This document shows positions 21,616-34,599 of a DNA stretch of 64,000 nucleotides, in pieces. The stretch comes from Epiperipatus broadwayi (Eukaryota > Onychophora > Udeonychophora > Euonychophora > Peripatidae), in contig JAQFVV010006198.1 of NCBI GenBank assembly GCA_028023455.1, forward strand, positions 33,479,979 through 33,543,978. Direction: 5' to 3'. Every line of letters begins with the position of its first letter. The first letter of the stretch is position 1. The position numbers and the translations under genes are program-made. A model generated the notes under the pieces. It saw only the letters and a list, made by a program, of their open reading frames with translations. It did no database searches and was not told where the DNA came from.

Positions 21616-23030
21616 TGAAGATGATGTATAAAGATATGAAATACTCAATTACAGTTCAGGTCATAACTTATGATGACTTAAAACTTTTATGGTAAATAGA
21701 TTTACTAAATTGCTACATAGAATATGCATTGATTTAGAGATCGTTCTACATGTAGCTTGGACCCAGAATGAATAATCTATTTGAGAAAAGCTTGAAATGT
21801 CCAGATCAGTGATACTACTAAAGACAGTTTGGTCTCTGTGAACATTTTTTAATATTCAATTTTTTTTACACAAGAAGGAAATGATCAAAAATGCTAAGTT
21901 TACATAATGTAATAAGTTCCTGATAGAATATAAGACGAAGTTGCCAAAATAAATTATCTAGAGGGAGCAATGGATGGCAATGAATATTCTAACTTTGACA
22001 AAGAAACAAAACAGTTGGAACAGACAAGATCTAAATTCACAAGGGTAATTAACAAATATTAAGCATTTATTGGAGAAAATATGAAGAATGATGTCCTATA
22101 TTTTGGGAATAAATAATTAATATTATTTGCTGCAGAGTTTAATCGATGTACACCATTTCTCCTGGTATAAGGAATATATTGTTTTGTTCTGTAGTTTGTA
22201 AATAAGTCAAAGCTATTTAATTGTCTACTCATTTTTAATTTATAATCATTAAAGAGTATATCAAGAAAGATATGAAAAACAGCTTGGAAATACTGTGTTC
22301 CACTGCAGTTCATCTATTATTGGTTCATTATATCTTACATTGTAGATGTCTCTAAAGATTCGAGGATACAAAATAAGCCATACATTCTAGCTCTTAAACA
22401 GAGAGAATAAAAACCATCACAAACTATTTCTAATGCATTAATCTATACTTCATAAAGGAATGGATGATACATCATACAGGATGTTTATGTGGATGTAAAA
22501 AAAATGAGCTGAAAGTAATTTTTGAGAATGTCTGTTAGCAATATAATTTTGCTTATTGTGATTACAAAAAATATATAAAAACTTTAATAAAATTATTTTC
22601 TTGTAACAATACAAATAGTTCTGGAAATGCTGACAGAATCAAACTAAGCAATAATATGATCAGAAAAGTTAAGCGATCAATATATATAGATGCTATTTGG
22701 ACCAATAGATCAACGTGTTAAGCTTTTTCCCTTCCATCGCATGATATTAAAGACTTTGTACATTGTGGCTAGCATATCAATGCTGGGTTTAAGTCCTAAC
22801 TGGTTAAATCTTTGAAATTTCCCAGTATTTTTTCTTAATTAATTAGCCTATAGTCATCTCAGCTAAACATCTAATCTTGTTTGGTAAATGAATATTCAGA
22901 TACTATTAAATAGAATGGAAAATCTCAGATTATTCTGATTTATCATATGATTGCACATATTAAATTCTTAATTGTAAAGATGTTTGCAAGGAAGCTTGTA
23001 AATTTAACATTTTATTTGCATTTACAAGTT
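21616..23030. other. AT-rich DNA, nothing firm recognised
   Basis: An 84-codon minus-strand frame at 22059-22313 has no recognisable domain and is not supported. Confidence 0.35.
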
Positions 23031-23044
23031 GTACTATTTCCATT

Positions 23045-23153
23045 GTAATCAAGCATTGATGGTCGAGAGGTCAGCTTAGCTGCCTAACAAGCAGTTGTCC
23101 TGGGTTAGCGGGTTCACTTCCTGGCCGATGCTATGACGCATGAGAAAAAAAAA
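23045..23153 (+). repeat. SINE (family L) with 12-bp target-site duplication
   Basis: The head reads GCATTGATGGTCGAGAGGTC and the B-box region GCGGGTTCACTTCC, the 3' part is GATGCTATGACGCATGAG, and the element ends in about ten A. ACTATTTCCATT at 23033-23044 is repeated at 23154-23165, which fixes both ends and shows LINE-type retrotransposition. The A-box context GGTCGAGAGGT resembles class II (Leu/Ser-type) tRNAs. Confidence 0.88.
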
Positions 23154-23169
23154 ACTATTTCCATTATCT

Positions 23170-24095
23170 AATTTCTAAAACATCCAAACTTATATTTATA
23201 TTTTTCCAAATACATTCTATTTTAGAAATGACATTTAGTCAGTATAAAATGCAACATTTGAATATTTTTGTCCTATTTTCTTCAGGGGTTACTGTCTGAC
23301 AAGTGTTAGATTACCATAGATATTGAATTAACGATCTTTAAATTTAATAACCAAGAATTTAAAAGTCACTGATTCAGTTTCCATTCTAGAAATGTTTTTT
23401 AATGATAAGTTACTATTATCTGTCCCAATACTTTTTATAAAAATTTCTATTTTGATTGGCTGTTTTTTTTAACATGGCACTAAATTTTCTATTAACATAT
23501 TTTTTATTTTGTCATTGTCATCGTTGACAAATTTTCATCACTAAAGATTCCAACTTATAGCTTCTTAGTTAAAAAATGTTTTCCACCAATAGAGACTCAA
23601 TTTATTCACTCAAAGAAGAAGAAACTTTCCAATACTTTCTCACTTCAAATATACCAATCTCATTACATCTATTACTAAGTCCAATCAGCCTCTTTCACCA
23701 TGTTCATTAGCAGCAAAGAGGACTCTTCACCAGCATGAGAGCAAGTACTATTATTCTATTCACTATTTTATTTCTTAGAAGCCATTTCTGCTTCAACCTA
23801 ACATCTAAATAACTGCAACCATATTTTTATACCAAAATTAATTAAATTAAAATTAGAGATCAAATCCTCACACCTCCAGATATATATGCAGTTATATGGA
23901 ATTTAATAACCTTACCTACACTACTGAAACAACTGGTCATTAAAATTAGGATGTGATCTTTGCTTTAATCCCCAATGCTTATCATTGACCATATTCATAA
24001 AATCATTTAAAATCTAAAAGCAACATTTTATGTCCTATTTAATTCTCCACCACTTGTATAATTCCTTTGAAACTGATTTTAATAACAAATATATA
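23170..24095. other. AT-rich intergenic DNA, nothing recognised
   Basis: No repeat family, coding segment or RNA gene was identified in this stretch. Confidence 0.4.
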
Positions 24096-24099
24096 TATA

Positions 24100-24430
24100 C
24101 AGATACACTTCCTTAATGTAATGTGTATATATGTATTCAATTTATCCACTCTACTTCGAATACTTTTTAGCAAAAACCTTTTATTGCACATATATGTATA
24201 TACAGTCTTATGTTTCGTCTGTCCTGCAGTCTTTTTCACAGTTTAATTTTTTAAAAATTAAAAAATAAATACATAAACTCTGAAGAAGACTACAGGACAG
24301 TCGAAACATAAGACTGTATATGGATATATGTATAATAAAAGGTTTTTGCTAAAAAGTGTTCAAAGTAGAGTGGATAAATTTAATTTATATAAGATATTAC
24401 AGCAAAATAAAGGAAGTGATGAATTGAGTA
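24100..24430. repeat. Foldback element E2
   Basis: Arms of about 140 bp (24107-24245 and 24275-24425) share AAAAGGTTTTTGCTAAAAAG, ATAAGACTGTATAT and GGACAGTCGAAAC. The right arm reads CTGAAGAAGACTACAGGACA then GTCGAAAC (24280-24308), giving a CUGANGA box, a GACU/AGUC stem and GAAA. E3 at 37965-38240 is a second copy. Confidence 0.7.
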
Positions 24431-26330
24431 ATATTTCTGTATATATATATATAATGAGTACTATATACCTAAACTAATATAAACCATGTAACCACATACT
24501 TCATCAGTAAAGATTACGTTAAACTAAACATTCCCTTTACATTATTAAAGATAACATTTTAAAGATTCATCTTTGTATTCTTTCAACGATTTGTAACACT
24601 TCATTTTTTATATTTGAAAATCTTTTTTCACAAGTGTAAATTAACTCAAATGTAGACTTACTAATTCGTTTAAGTTCCTGATAAAAGTTGTCACTTTGGA
24701 AAGTCATTACTATTAATAAATGTAATTAAACTAGATTTTAAAAACAGTCCATGAAAAAGTAAATATCTTATTTAAATTTGAACTTGTTATCTTAAAAGTT
24801 TAAATATAGATTCAGTATTGAATTAAATTAATTATTACAAGAAAGAACAAATAAATAATTTTTTTTTTTTTTTCAAATTTTAATTAAAGGATTAAAAATT
24901 AGTATCCTGTTCTAAAATGCTTCGTTTATTACCCAAACAATAAACAAAATACCACAATTACGTGAAGTTTAAATTTTAAAATACTCATGACTTTTAACCT
25001 AATACCAAACAATAATTCGAAATGTCACTTAAATAAATTTGCTTCGCATTGTATGAATTAATATTGTTTAATTATTAAAATACAAAATCTCCTAAGGCTA
25101 AAATGAAATTACGCCATCTAGCGGATTTGGTTTTAAAACTACATACAATACTGTATACTGTATTGTTTTTTTTTTTGATAGATTACTGTATTGTTATTAT
25201 TTATATTTTATCTTTTTATAAATAATATATGCAACACTATATCACGCGGAACTAGTATAATATAAAGTTAATATTTTTTAATCATTGAGACACTTAATAA
25301 TAAAGTAGAGGTAAAAAAGAAAGACAGAGAGCGATAGAGAAAATTTGAAGTAAAAAATAATACCCACTGGCTATTTTGGCTTTTGGCAATGGCTCATCAA
25401 AATAGATGATATTTCAACAAGTTTTTTTTTTTTAAAAAAAAATATTATTATTGAATTGCCAAAAACTAGCTTTATATTAATTCTTTCATTTAGAATTATT
25501 TGATACGCTCTGTGACGGTTTAAGTCAATGGTTAAAAGAAACAAACAAACAGCATTTAAAATAGACTTAGGAATTCTCGGCCTTTCTTCATTATTTATTT
25601 GACTGATAAATGTGTTACTGTATTTAAAAACAGTTTACTAAATTAAAAGCAACAAGCTTACTAAGATAATAATAACACAAGTGTCATGTGACAGCGGGAA
25701 ATAATACAAAATTCTCCTGACAGCTAATTAATCGATAATTATATTTTGATATTTAAAAAACCAAATTATACTTTCCTATTAAGAATCAAGTCTTATTTTA
25801 ACGAATTATAATTATTTAACATAGGAAATGGTGATCATAGAAAGATAATGATTATACATACACGCACATCACGTTTATACACATACATATCGATTTCAGA
25901 AACAAATGTGCTTATTAGTGTTTAAAAGGTAAAGATAATCCACTGATTAAATATGATACTTTGATATCAGGTGTGAAAGCCATACCACATTAAACTCACA
26001 TTTTTAAAGCACATTCATAATAATAGCAAAAATGATAAAGAAATTAATAATAGCAGTTAGAGATTCACCCACTGATCAATATTATGATGCATACTGGCTT
26101 GTTTACTTGTGAAAGGAAGATCCTATGCTTACTTGAGACCTAAAATAATTTCCCAAGATTTACCAAGCCCAGAATCCAAGAAGAACAAGTCGTGGGTATC
26201 TAAGCAGATGAGCTAAACACTATATCAAAATATCTTGTCCTTGGCATATAGAATATACAATATACGGAATCTAATAATTAAATATTAGTAAATACAGTAA
26301 TCAAAATTTTTGATAAGTACAAAAAATATA
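24431..26330. other. AT-rich DNA, no repeat or gene recognised
   Basis: Contains A/T tracts (24860-24875, 25165-25177, 25422-25441) but no coding, tRNA-like or family repeat signal that I can support. Confidence 0.35.
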
Positions 26331-26334
26331 ATCG

Positions 26335-26390
26335 TCACTTAGGAGTGCTTTCGACTATCTCCATATTTTGAAAGGTTAATCTTCCCATAT
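26335..26390. repeat. Foldback D fragment (D2)
   Basis: TTAGGAGTGCTTTCGACTAT and TTTTGAAAGGTTAA match one arm of D1 (2370-2430). The other arm is absent. Confidence 0.5.
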
Positions 26391-26569
26391 ATATAAGTAG
26401 CCATTTGAAATTTTGCCCAAAGTATCTCAAATTGAAGTTAGGTCACTGATTTTGGCAGATTACTTAAAAGAGTATTATGAATAAGTAAATATAATTACTT
26501 TTATCAATACAGGTATGTTGCATAATATACTTGTAAATAGTGGATTTAGAATAAAGTTATATTTATGTG

Positions 26570-27430
26570 ATGTGATGTTGATGTGATGTGATATATTACC
26601 GATTCTCCTCTCTTGGAATCAGGAATCTCTCAGCCACTATGCCCTGCTAGCCACCTTCCCTTTTCCACTTCCTACCCTATGTTTTCGCCATATTCTTCTC
26701 TATTCTGCTCCATTCCATTTCCATAATATTATTTTTGTCCACTCTATGGCCTTTATATCTAAATTTCCCTGATCTCATTCCAAACCCAGCATAAAAAACA
26801 AAAAAATTCTGTATAATCATTTTGTTTATATTTATTCTCTTTCAACTTTATTATTTCTACCTTTTCTGCTTGTAAGCATTTACATAACAGATGCTTAATA
26901 TTTTCCAAGCCTTCCTCATATAACTTGCAGAGTAAATCACCCACATTTCACTTGTTGCTAACAATTCTGTTTGAGCCTTAAACAGTAAACTACTTTCCTT
27001 GCTATTATCATAAATTAACTCGCACTCAATATATTAGTTACTTATATATATTTTTAAACTTTTTTTACTCTTCATACTTGTTCTCCATCTCTCCAACTTC
27101 CTATTTTTTATTATTGCATCTATTCTTCTATCCCATTCTTCCCACTATCACATTCAACAATTCTAACACAATCATCCTATCTTTTGTATAAGTATACTAA
27201 CATAAAGATTTTATCCAAATCTTCTGCATACTGTACTACCTTTCTCACCCATCTTGTTGCCTATTCTTTACTCATAACCCAATTAAATACCATTTTGGCT
27301 ATTCTCTTATTATCCATAAATTGCAATCTACTGAACATTTTCATTTTGCTTTTTGTATCTCTCATATAAAACTTGACCATCCCATTTCTTCTTCAATTGC
27401 CTTTTTTGTTGCCCATACATCTGCATCTAA
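26570..27430 (-). mobile_element. Unclassified LINE 3' fragment, minus strand
   Basis: Related to 31320-32170. A remnant frame (26759-26944) reads CKLYEEGLENIKHLLCKCLQ, matching the zinc-binding C...H..C pattern (HLLxxC) that follows the reverse transcriptase in many LINEs. The 3' end is marked by GAGAGATTCCTGATTCC and then a TCACATCACATCA-type tail. Upstream (27190-27330) an imperfect copy of the 31320-31400 segment can be aligned. The frame is broken by stops; not functional. Confidence 0.65.
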
Positions 27431-29220
27431 TCTTCCTACTTCTTTTTGTACTGTTTCTAAGTAATATAACACCCATTTTCTAACATATGAAGCAGTCAGA
27501 TCTAAGTTCGATCCTAGCTTCATGATATCTCACCTGTAGCCCACTTCCAACCCTAGTACTTACCATAAATTTCCGAATGCAAAGGGGCTTTATACGTTCA
27601 ATACACACTAGTTTCCTTAAAAAACAAAAACAGTATTATATAAACGTGTGTTAAAACCAACTACTTTAATATTTAAACTAATCAATGTCATTAATAAATT
27701 CATGAATACACATATATTATAACTGCGTGGATTGTGCATATATATTTATAAATATTTAAATATATATATATTCGTTATAAAGTTTCATTGCATTGAAATG
27801 TTTTTATTTTATTTTTAAACAGTTTTTTCAAATTTTAGTGATTAAAAGCTACATTCTTTTGATAAGCTTTCAGATCGTCCTTTCCCAAAAACAATGGGGA
27901 ATTTTTATTAATTAACAAAAAGATAATAATTTAAAATGTAAGGAAGGTTCCTTATTAAAATCGTTTTTAGATTTACAAATTCATTTTCTAATTAGAAAAT
28001 GAATTCAAAGTTAATGAGTTTGAAAGTCTTATCGAGGGAATGTATCTAAAATCAATTAACAAAATTTTTAACTTTGATAATGTAAGAAGCTTTGGCTTGA
28101 AGGCATCTAGAGTCGGAATAGGCAGGAAACTAGAGTGAACAGGTATAAATAGCCTGGAAAAGTTTGGAGAGGAAGAAGCCATATTTGTTTTGAAAGAAGT
28201 GCTAATAGAAGGTACGTGCATCTTAAATTATAAATCTTTATAGTGTCTCCATCATGGTGAGGGGCTAACTTCAGGAGTCTGACTGCTGAGCCTGAAGTCC
28301 CCAGAAGATCTTCAATGTAGCTTCAAATTTAAACCTTTCCACACCAATCGTGCTGCCAAAATCCAAAAGAATCAATCAAAATGCTATTCAAATAAGTGAA
28401 AATGCGCTCCTACGTTTCAACCAAATCAGACTCTACCATCTACACTAAGGAACAAGCCATGGAAGGATGGGTAAAATCTTTCCTTTTGAACTGCAACTTT
28501 CTGGCCATTTCTGAACTTTAAGTTAAAACACCTTTTAAGCTATCTACTGTAAAATTTTCTTTTTATTTATGCTATTTTAAATTATGTAGCAATTCTCTAT
28601 CTTAATTTCTAGTCTTTAAAATTAGTATTATATTAACTTTCTTTTTTCTTACGATGGCGGTTCATCTATCTAACCTTATTATATATATTTGCTAGATGAT
28701 TATTAATATCATTTATTTTTGATTATATGCCAATAATACTTCAATTCAACAATAATTTATTTTGTTACACGTACCACATGAAAATAATATAATATTAACT
28801 TTGATAGTAATTTTTGCCCATCGGAACTAATTTAAAATGGTTCTATTTATTAATTGTCGAGTTGAAGGATTTATACAATTTTTTCTATTTTTATTAATGG
28901 CTAATAATAAATTATTAGCTCAGTTTCTAACCTATGCCCCCATTTACTTTATCTAGTTTACACATATTTATCGATTCATATTCACAATGTTAAAATGTTT
29001 TGCAAACAGGTTGATAAAGCGAATAAAATCTATATATTTTGATTTAAATTTTATACTTTATATTAATATTCAGGGAGGGCATGATATTTAGGGTATAATT
29101 AATATAATTTCTAATTGTGTTAAGTACTTTTTGGTTAAAGCACCTTTGACTTTAATGTAACTTGATCAGGTCATCATGTAGAGCATTTCCTATATAAAAT
29201 GGGTTTTATTATTTTAAACA
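27431..29220. other. AT-rich DNA, no gene or repeat supported
   Basis: A plus-strand frame around 28000-28130 (ENEFKVNEFESLIEGMYL...) is open for about 45 codons but matches nothing I recognise and lacks clear exon signals. Confidence 0.3.
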
Positions 29221-29229
29221 CGATGATTA

Positions 29230-29490
29230 CCAAATCATCATTTTCCGAACGTTGCTGACGCAAGCCATCTCCTGCTTCGTAGGCTTGTTCTCGGTGATAT
29301 TACTGTTAGTTTAATTACATGGGAAGAAAGCACTTCCTCCCTCACTCGTATTATATTTGGAACACCAAAGGTTCATGGCTATGACACAGCCTGGCTTTCC
29401 CTGTGTTCCACATCTCCTTGATAGGGCAGAAAGACTTGTAAAACACAAGCCACCCTCCTACTTAAATCACCGACAAGCCATTATCTTTCA
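29230..29490. other. Island of higher GC content, identity unknown
   Basis: Compared with its surroundings this block is visibly GC-richer (GCTGACGCAAGCCATCTCC, ACAGCCTGGCTTTCCCTGTG). No long ORF, tRNA box or inverted repeat was found. It could be a decayed element, a regulatory segment or an exon of an RNA. Confidence 0.25.
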
Positions 29491-31315
29491 TATTCATTTT
29501 TATAGCTCATAAGATGTTAGTATCGTTTACTTCTCAGTTCCAGTAAAGCCCGCTCTCATGCTCATAAATCATGATGAATTGATTTTATTAAAGTCAAACA
29601 AATTCATATTCATTTCTTATTAAATAAATTCCTTGTTAAACAGTAAAGTTATGCTCTAATAATTATCATTTACGAATGTGAAAATGAATCTCGCATTCTT
29701 TCTCTTAAAATTAGAATAATAACTTCCGTCAAAGCCAAATACCTTTATCTACTTTTATTTACTTGTTGGGGCATATACATGTATAATCCTCCTATAATAT
29801 TACATAATAGTTATTGGCATATAATAACGACTGCCATTCTTATTGTAAATTATAAATCCCATTTTAAAGACTAGAGGTAATATATATAAGCTTAATCATA
29901 AAAGTTGAACAAAATATTTATTATTATTAAACATTTTATTAACACATTTGGTTTTTAACTTTCTTTATTATTCAATAATTATTTTAATACTAATGCTCGC
30001 TGTCTGTATTGAACAACCCAAACATACATATATGAATTGACTTATAAATATCCTTAGCAATTTCCAAAAAATGGTCATTATAAAATTTGAGTAAATTTTA
30101 CATAAACCACAGCTAAACTTCAGTTAAAAGTAGGCTATGATTATGGAGACTCAAGGTCTTTGAAAGCGCTTAGCCATATAACTTTATAATAAGATTGAGA
30201 CAAGCTTCACTTTTTTGCGTAAAGTGCAATCTAAATTACTTAGTTATTTTATTATATGTCATTAGAGTCAGATCAGGGGTCTCAGAGATCATCATCATCC
30301 AATGAGATAGTTACTTGGCACATAGTCATGTACCATCGACATATGTCATCCAATGATTTGATCTGAGCTCATGAGTTGGGTTTGAATTCAGTTTGGTTCG
30401 ACTGAGTTTGAATCCGACTTTGCAGTTTGGATGTTGTTGTTGTTGGGATCTTTCAACTGGTACACATATAACACATCATTTCTATAGGTTAACCCTGTTA
30501 CTGCCATTCCCTTCCATACAATTCTTGTTACGTCATATTTTTAAAGCATAAGTTACTGTAAAACCCAAGTGAGCTATATTAAAAACTAATGCAAACCCAC
30601 CAATAAACAAAAAATACAGGGTAGATTCACTTGTACTTCAGCTCAATTTATGTTTAAGTATTCAATTTAATGGTGTGTTACAATGCAGGTATTTAATTAT
30701 TTTGGTACAATCATAAGCCATTTGGAGAATAAAAGCTGTGCTTAATTTTTAACAACTCCTGTATATTAAAGGAACTAGGAAATGAAATTAATAATAGCTC
30801 AAAATAGACGAAAATAACCCCAACGAGCTAAATATAAACAGGTTAATAAATGAAAAAGTACAGAGTGAAAGTTTATAGTTTAAAAAATTTAACATATAGA
30901 ACTTATATTTACAGGATAAATTTTGAAATATCATATGAATTTAAAATGGAACAAACCTATCAAATAGATGATAATTGTCAGGTATGTAAAAAAAATATAA
31001 GGGAAGGAAAGTAAAACCTTTAACTTAAAGTAAGTTTATATAAAAGCAAAATGAAGAGCTTAAATAAACTCTAGAGAATCTTTACAAATTTTAGTAATTT
31101 TTTATAATGTAAATAAGTATTTGGAAGCTATTTATTTGCAAATGTTTCATTTAAATTAATATGCAATTAATATCCAATGAGAAGATGACTGATTACAGAT
31201 TTCTTATTCAAGCTGCCTGAAGCACCATCTCTGAGTCAATGTATGTGTTAAGTTGTGACAGTTTAGCTATTCATCACAAAAACTTTTAAGACACTAGTGT
31301 GTGTGTGTAAAATAA
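29491..31315. other. AT-rich DNA; possible decayed tRNA-like segment
   Basis: GAGTTTGAATCCGAC near 30400 resembles a B-box, but I found no paired A-box. Otherwise nothing recognised. Confidence 0.3.
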
Positions 31316-31609
31316 TATTTAATTGGGTTATGAGTAAAGGGCAGACAACAAGATGGGTGAGAAAGGTAGTATGGTAGGCAGAAGATTTGAATAAAGAATC
31401 TGTCAGTATACTTATACAAAAAGTGGAATGATTGTGTTAGAAAGATTGTGGCATGTTATAGTGGCAAGGAATGAGATAGAAGAATAGATGCATTAATAAA
31501 GAATGGGAAGTTGAAGAGATGGAAAACTAGTATGAAGAGTAAAAAGAGTTTAAATATATATAGAAGTAAACATAATATTGAGTGTGAGTTAATTTATGAT
31601 AATAGCAAG

Positions 31610-31621
31610 GAAAGTAGTTTA
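31610..31621. repeat. 12-bp target-site duplication, left of A14
   Basis: GAAAGTAGTTTA, repeated at 31736-31747. The uninterrupted site can be read in the related LINE copy near 26990 (minus strand), so the insertion is demonstrated. Confidence 0.8.
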
Positions 31622-31735
31622 TAAACAGAGTAATCAATGGATTCCAGAAGTCTTGTGCATAAAATCCCTATCTAATGCATACTCATCCAATATCCCCAGA
31701 CTAGTATAAGTGATGGTGATCATGTGAAAGTAGTT
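31622..31735 (-). repeat. Family A fragment A14 inserted in a LINE
   Basis: A 114-bp partial copy running from the GAGTAATCAATGGATTCCAG module to CCCCAGACTAGT, then directly to GGTGATCATGT. The 12-bp flanking duplication is of retrotransposon type (target-primed reverse transcription). Confidence 0.8.
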
Positions 31736-32170
31736 TACTGTTTAATATTCGAATAGGATCTTTAGCAACAAGGGAATATATACATATTTGGGAAAATGTG
31801 GGTGATTTAGTCGCAAGTCAGGTAAGGAAGGCATAAAAAATATTAGGCATCTGTTAATTGAATGTAAATGCCTGAAAGCAGAAAGAATACAAATAATGAA
31901 GTTGTGGAAGAATAAATATAATCAAAGTGATTATACAGAAAGTGGGTTATTGGTTTTTATGCTGGGTTTGGAAAAAGATAAGGGGGAGTTAGATATAAAG
32001 ATGAAGTTCACAAAAATTATGTTGTAGAAATTGAATGGAGCTGTGTAGAGAAGAATATGGGAAAAACTTAGGGTGGGGAACAGAAAGTGGCTAATAGGTT
32101 TCTCTGGGCATAATAGCTGAGAGATTCCTGACTCCTTTTATAAGGAGAAGTCACAGTGCATCATATCATA

Positions 32171-32725
32171 TTGCATAAAATATGCAGTATAATTAAAACT
32201 TTAACAAAATGTGATAAATAATCTTATCTCATCGTTAATTTATTATAAAAACCAGAAAAAATAGTGATGATTTGATATTTATGACAAATTTTATCATTTT
32301 AATTTGCTCTGAAAATATTTAATGAAAAGTTGCAAACCTCTCTTTTTTTAATTGTAAATATTTTTAACAGAAAGTCAAAAACACAACAAAAACATCCTTT
32401 TTGTATATTCTATTGACTGTTGAAAATGTCGTATTTAATTTTTTATGCATTAACTGAAAGTATGGTTTTCATAAGAACTTCAAAACATATAATAAAAAAT
32501 ATTAACTATTAAATGCTCAATAGATGTAACATATAAAAAATAATATGCTAAGAAAATATAAAATCCATATTTTCTCTGTTGTCTAATTGGTGACTGAATG
32601 TTTCTTTGATGTTGTCACAACCACTACGTTTATGCGAAGGAAATAATTCTGCCAATAAAGTAAAAAAGCTAGCCAAAATAAATACAAATTCTTTTAACTA
32701 CAGAGATATAGTATATATTTCATGG
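32171..32725. other. AT-rich intergenic DNA, nothing recognised
   Basis: No repeat family, coding segment or RNA gene was identified in this stretch. Confidence 0.4.
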
Positions 32726-32729
32726 TAAA

Positions 32730-33470
32730 GATTCCCATCCAGCTGCAGAAATGGCACAAACACTGATTAGTAATTCGACTTGAGACACTCCATGCTTTCA
32801 TGATCTGTCAATCCCCTAATATAGTTCAATTGAATGACATACTTAGCAATGTTGACAAACTTTTATAAATTAGCAATGTTTAATAAAAAAACATATTTAC
32901 ATTAAATCTTAAAAAAAAATTATTAAAGCAACCAATTAAAAAAACAATTACAAATATTATGTTTAATAAAAAAAAATTACAAACAGTGACCAGCATTTTT
33001 GTATTCTGTCCCAACCAGCTGCAGAAACAACCACAAACATTCATAATTGGACATTAAGGTGCTCTGTGCTTTCATTGTCTGTCAATCCATAGTATAGTTC
33101 AGATGAACAACATATTTAGTATTAATAAATGATAACTATTAATTCAGAGGGTGTTCCAGTAAATATATATTTTAAGTTGTAAAGCTAGCAAATATAATAG
33201 ATATATTTCAAAATGGAAATTTTAATTTAGTTTTATTAAAATTCAAAAATTTATTTATATAATATTAAAATGTTTTGATTAATTTACATTAAATCTTAAA
33301 AAAAGTTTGATAAAACAACCAATTAATGCAAAAACAATGGGTGGAAAGCCCGGAGCTTTTGTATTCCGCTGTAACAATGGTCTTTCAATTCTCACATTTA
33401 AAATCTTTCATTTAATTTACATTAAATCTTTAAAAAAATTTGTTTGAGCAATCAATTAAAAAAAATCACA
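32730..33470. repeat. Diverged local repeats (two motifs, irregular tandem)
   Basis: A CCAGCTGCAGAAA...CTTTCATGATCTGTCAATCC block at 32740-32840 recurs at 33010-33110. A TTACATTAAATCTT...CAATTAA block appears three times (about 32895-32950, 33285-33335, 33415-33465). Identity is partial; the unit length is about 270 bp for the first two. Origin unknown. Confidence 0.55.
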
Positions 33471-33689
33471 GGCCTTTACAAGGGTGGGTGCAGCTGGTTA
33501 TAAAATGAATATAAAAAATAAAGAATTTAAATATTTATAAAATTATAAATTATTTATAAATTATAAATTTTGGGATATAAAAACATTTTTAATTATTTAA
33601 AATTATTTTACATACAATTTGCAATAAAATAATATAAAGTTATTTACTTGTCATTATTAATCAGGTTTTTAAATATATATATATAATCG

Positions 33690-33900
33690 AATATTTATAA
33701 ATACAGTAATCAGATATATTTTAAAATTTTTATCCACTTAGTAGCACTTTCAACTATCCTTGTTGTCTTTATCAACTAACACTTTGAAAGGCTAACCTTA
33801 GTTGACAAAGACTACAAGGATAGTTGAAAGCCTATTAAGTGGATAAAAAATTTTTTAAAATATATCTGATTGCTGTATTTATAAATATTCAATTATATAA
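33690..33900. repeat. Foldback element D3
   Basis: Compact copy of D1: arms about 33692-33795 and 33797-33896 include AGGCTAACCTT and GATAGTTGAAAG, with almost no loop. Confidence 0.7.
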
Positions 33901-34000
33901 TTATGTATTGTACCATTTATTTATATACGGTGCAAATATATTGGCATTTGGTAAAAGCTAAAAAATAAAAGTAAATTTAGATTATTTTTTGACTATTTTA

Positions 34001-34022
34001 AAAAAAAAAAAAAAAAAAAAAA
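34001..34022 (+). repeat. Poly(A) tract
   Basis: 22 consecutive A, preceded by TTTT. No retroelement could be tied to it. Confidence 0.8.
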
Positions 34023-34293
34023 CGTATAATGAAAGTTAAATTATTCTTTCATATTTTTTTTTATGTAAGTAGAAATAAAAGTAGAATTGGAGAGAACAAC
34101 AGAATTCCAAAAGTAAAATAAAAAGATAAGCTAAAAGAAAAATATTTTAGTTAATTAAAGAAATAAAGATGGCCAAAAGATTCGCTAAAAAATGAGAACT
34201 TTGTAATTGAAAAATGAGTAAAGACTGTACAAGATTATGAACCAAAAACACCATGATAATAGCATGCACAGAAGTCTGAAAACTGGGCCTCTA

Positions 34294-34303
34294 GTATAAA
34301 AGG
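34294..34303 (+). promoter_or_regulatory. Candidate TATA box
   Basis: GTATAAAAGG lies 285 bp upstream of a strong 5' splice-site match (CCG|GTAAGT, GT at 34580-34581), in a GC-richer block. This could be a first exon or a decayed LTR. No ORF or downstream exon could be connected. Confidence 0.2.
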
Positions 34304-34599
34304 CAGAGACCAGTTTGAAGAACATCTTGTTTTGTTTGTTTCTCTGGTCGGTCCTGGATAACAATAATACATCCAGGATCGCTCTACACTGAAATAATTC
34401 AGCATGTCGGAGTGAACCGGAGCTTCTGCGGACATTGTGCCTGAAGATGTACACCAGAAAAGCCTTCATGACTGACTAGGAGAATGGACCACAAGATCAA
34501 ATAATAACCAAAAGGCCGAGCTCATTCTACCCAAAAAACTATGTATAGTTATCTACTACTGAATTCACTAAACTTACCGGTAAGTTATGCTTCATTATT

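Larger units (their letters stand above)
31320..32170 (+). mobile_element. Unclassified LINE 3' fragment, plus strand
   Basis: Best copy of the family also seen at 17560 and 26570. A frame near 31815-31990 reads CRKSGKEGIKNIRHLLIEC, a zinc-finger-like C...H..C motif typical of the region after the reverse transcriptase. It is followed by KCLKAERIQIMKLWKNKYNQ and, after stops, IEWSCVEKNMGK- and EIPDSFYKEKS-type remnants. The 3' end (CATCATATCATATTGCAT) is a short simple repeat, as in CR1/L2-like LINEs. It is interrupted by family A fragment A14 (31622-31735). Clade not determined. Confidence 0.65.
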
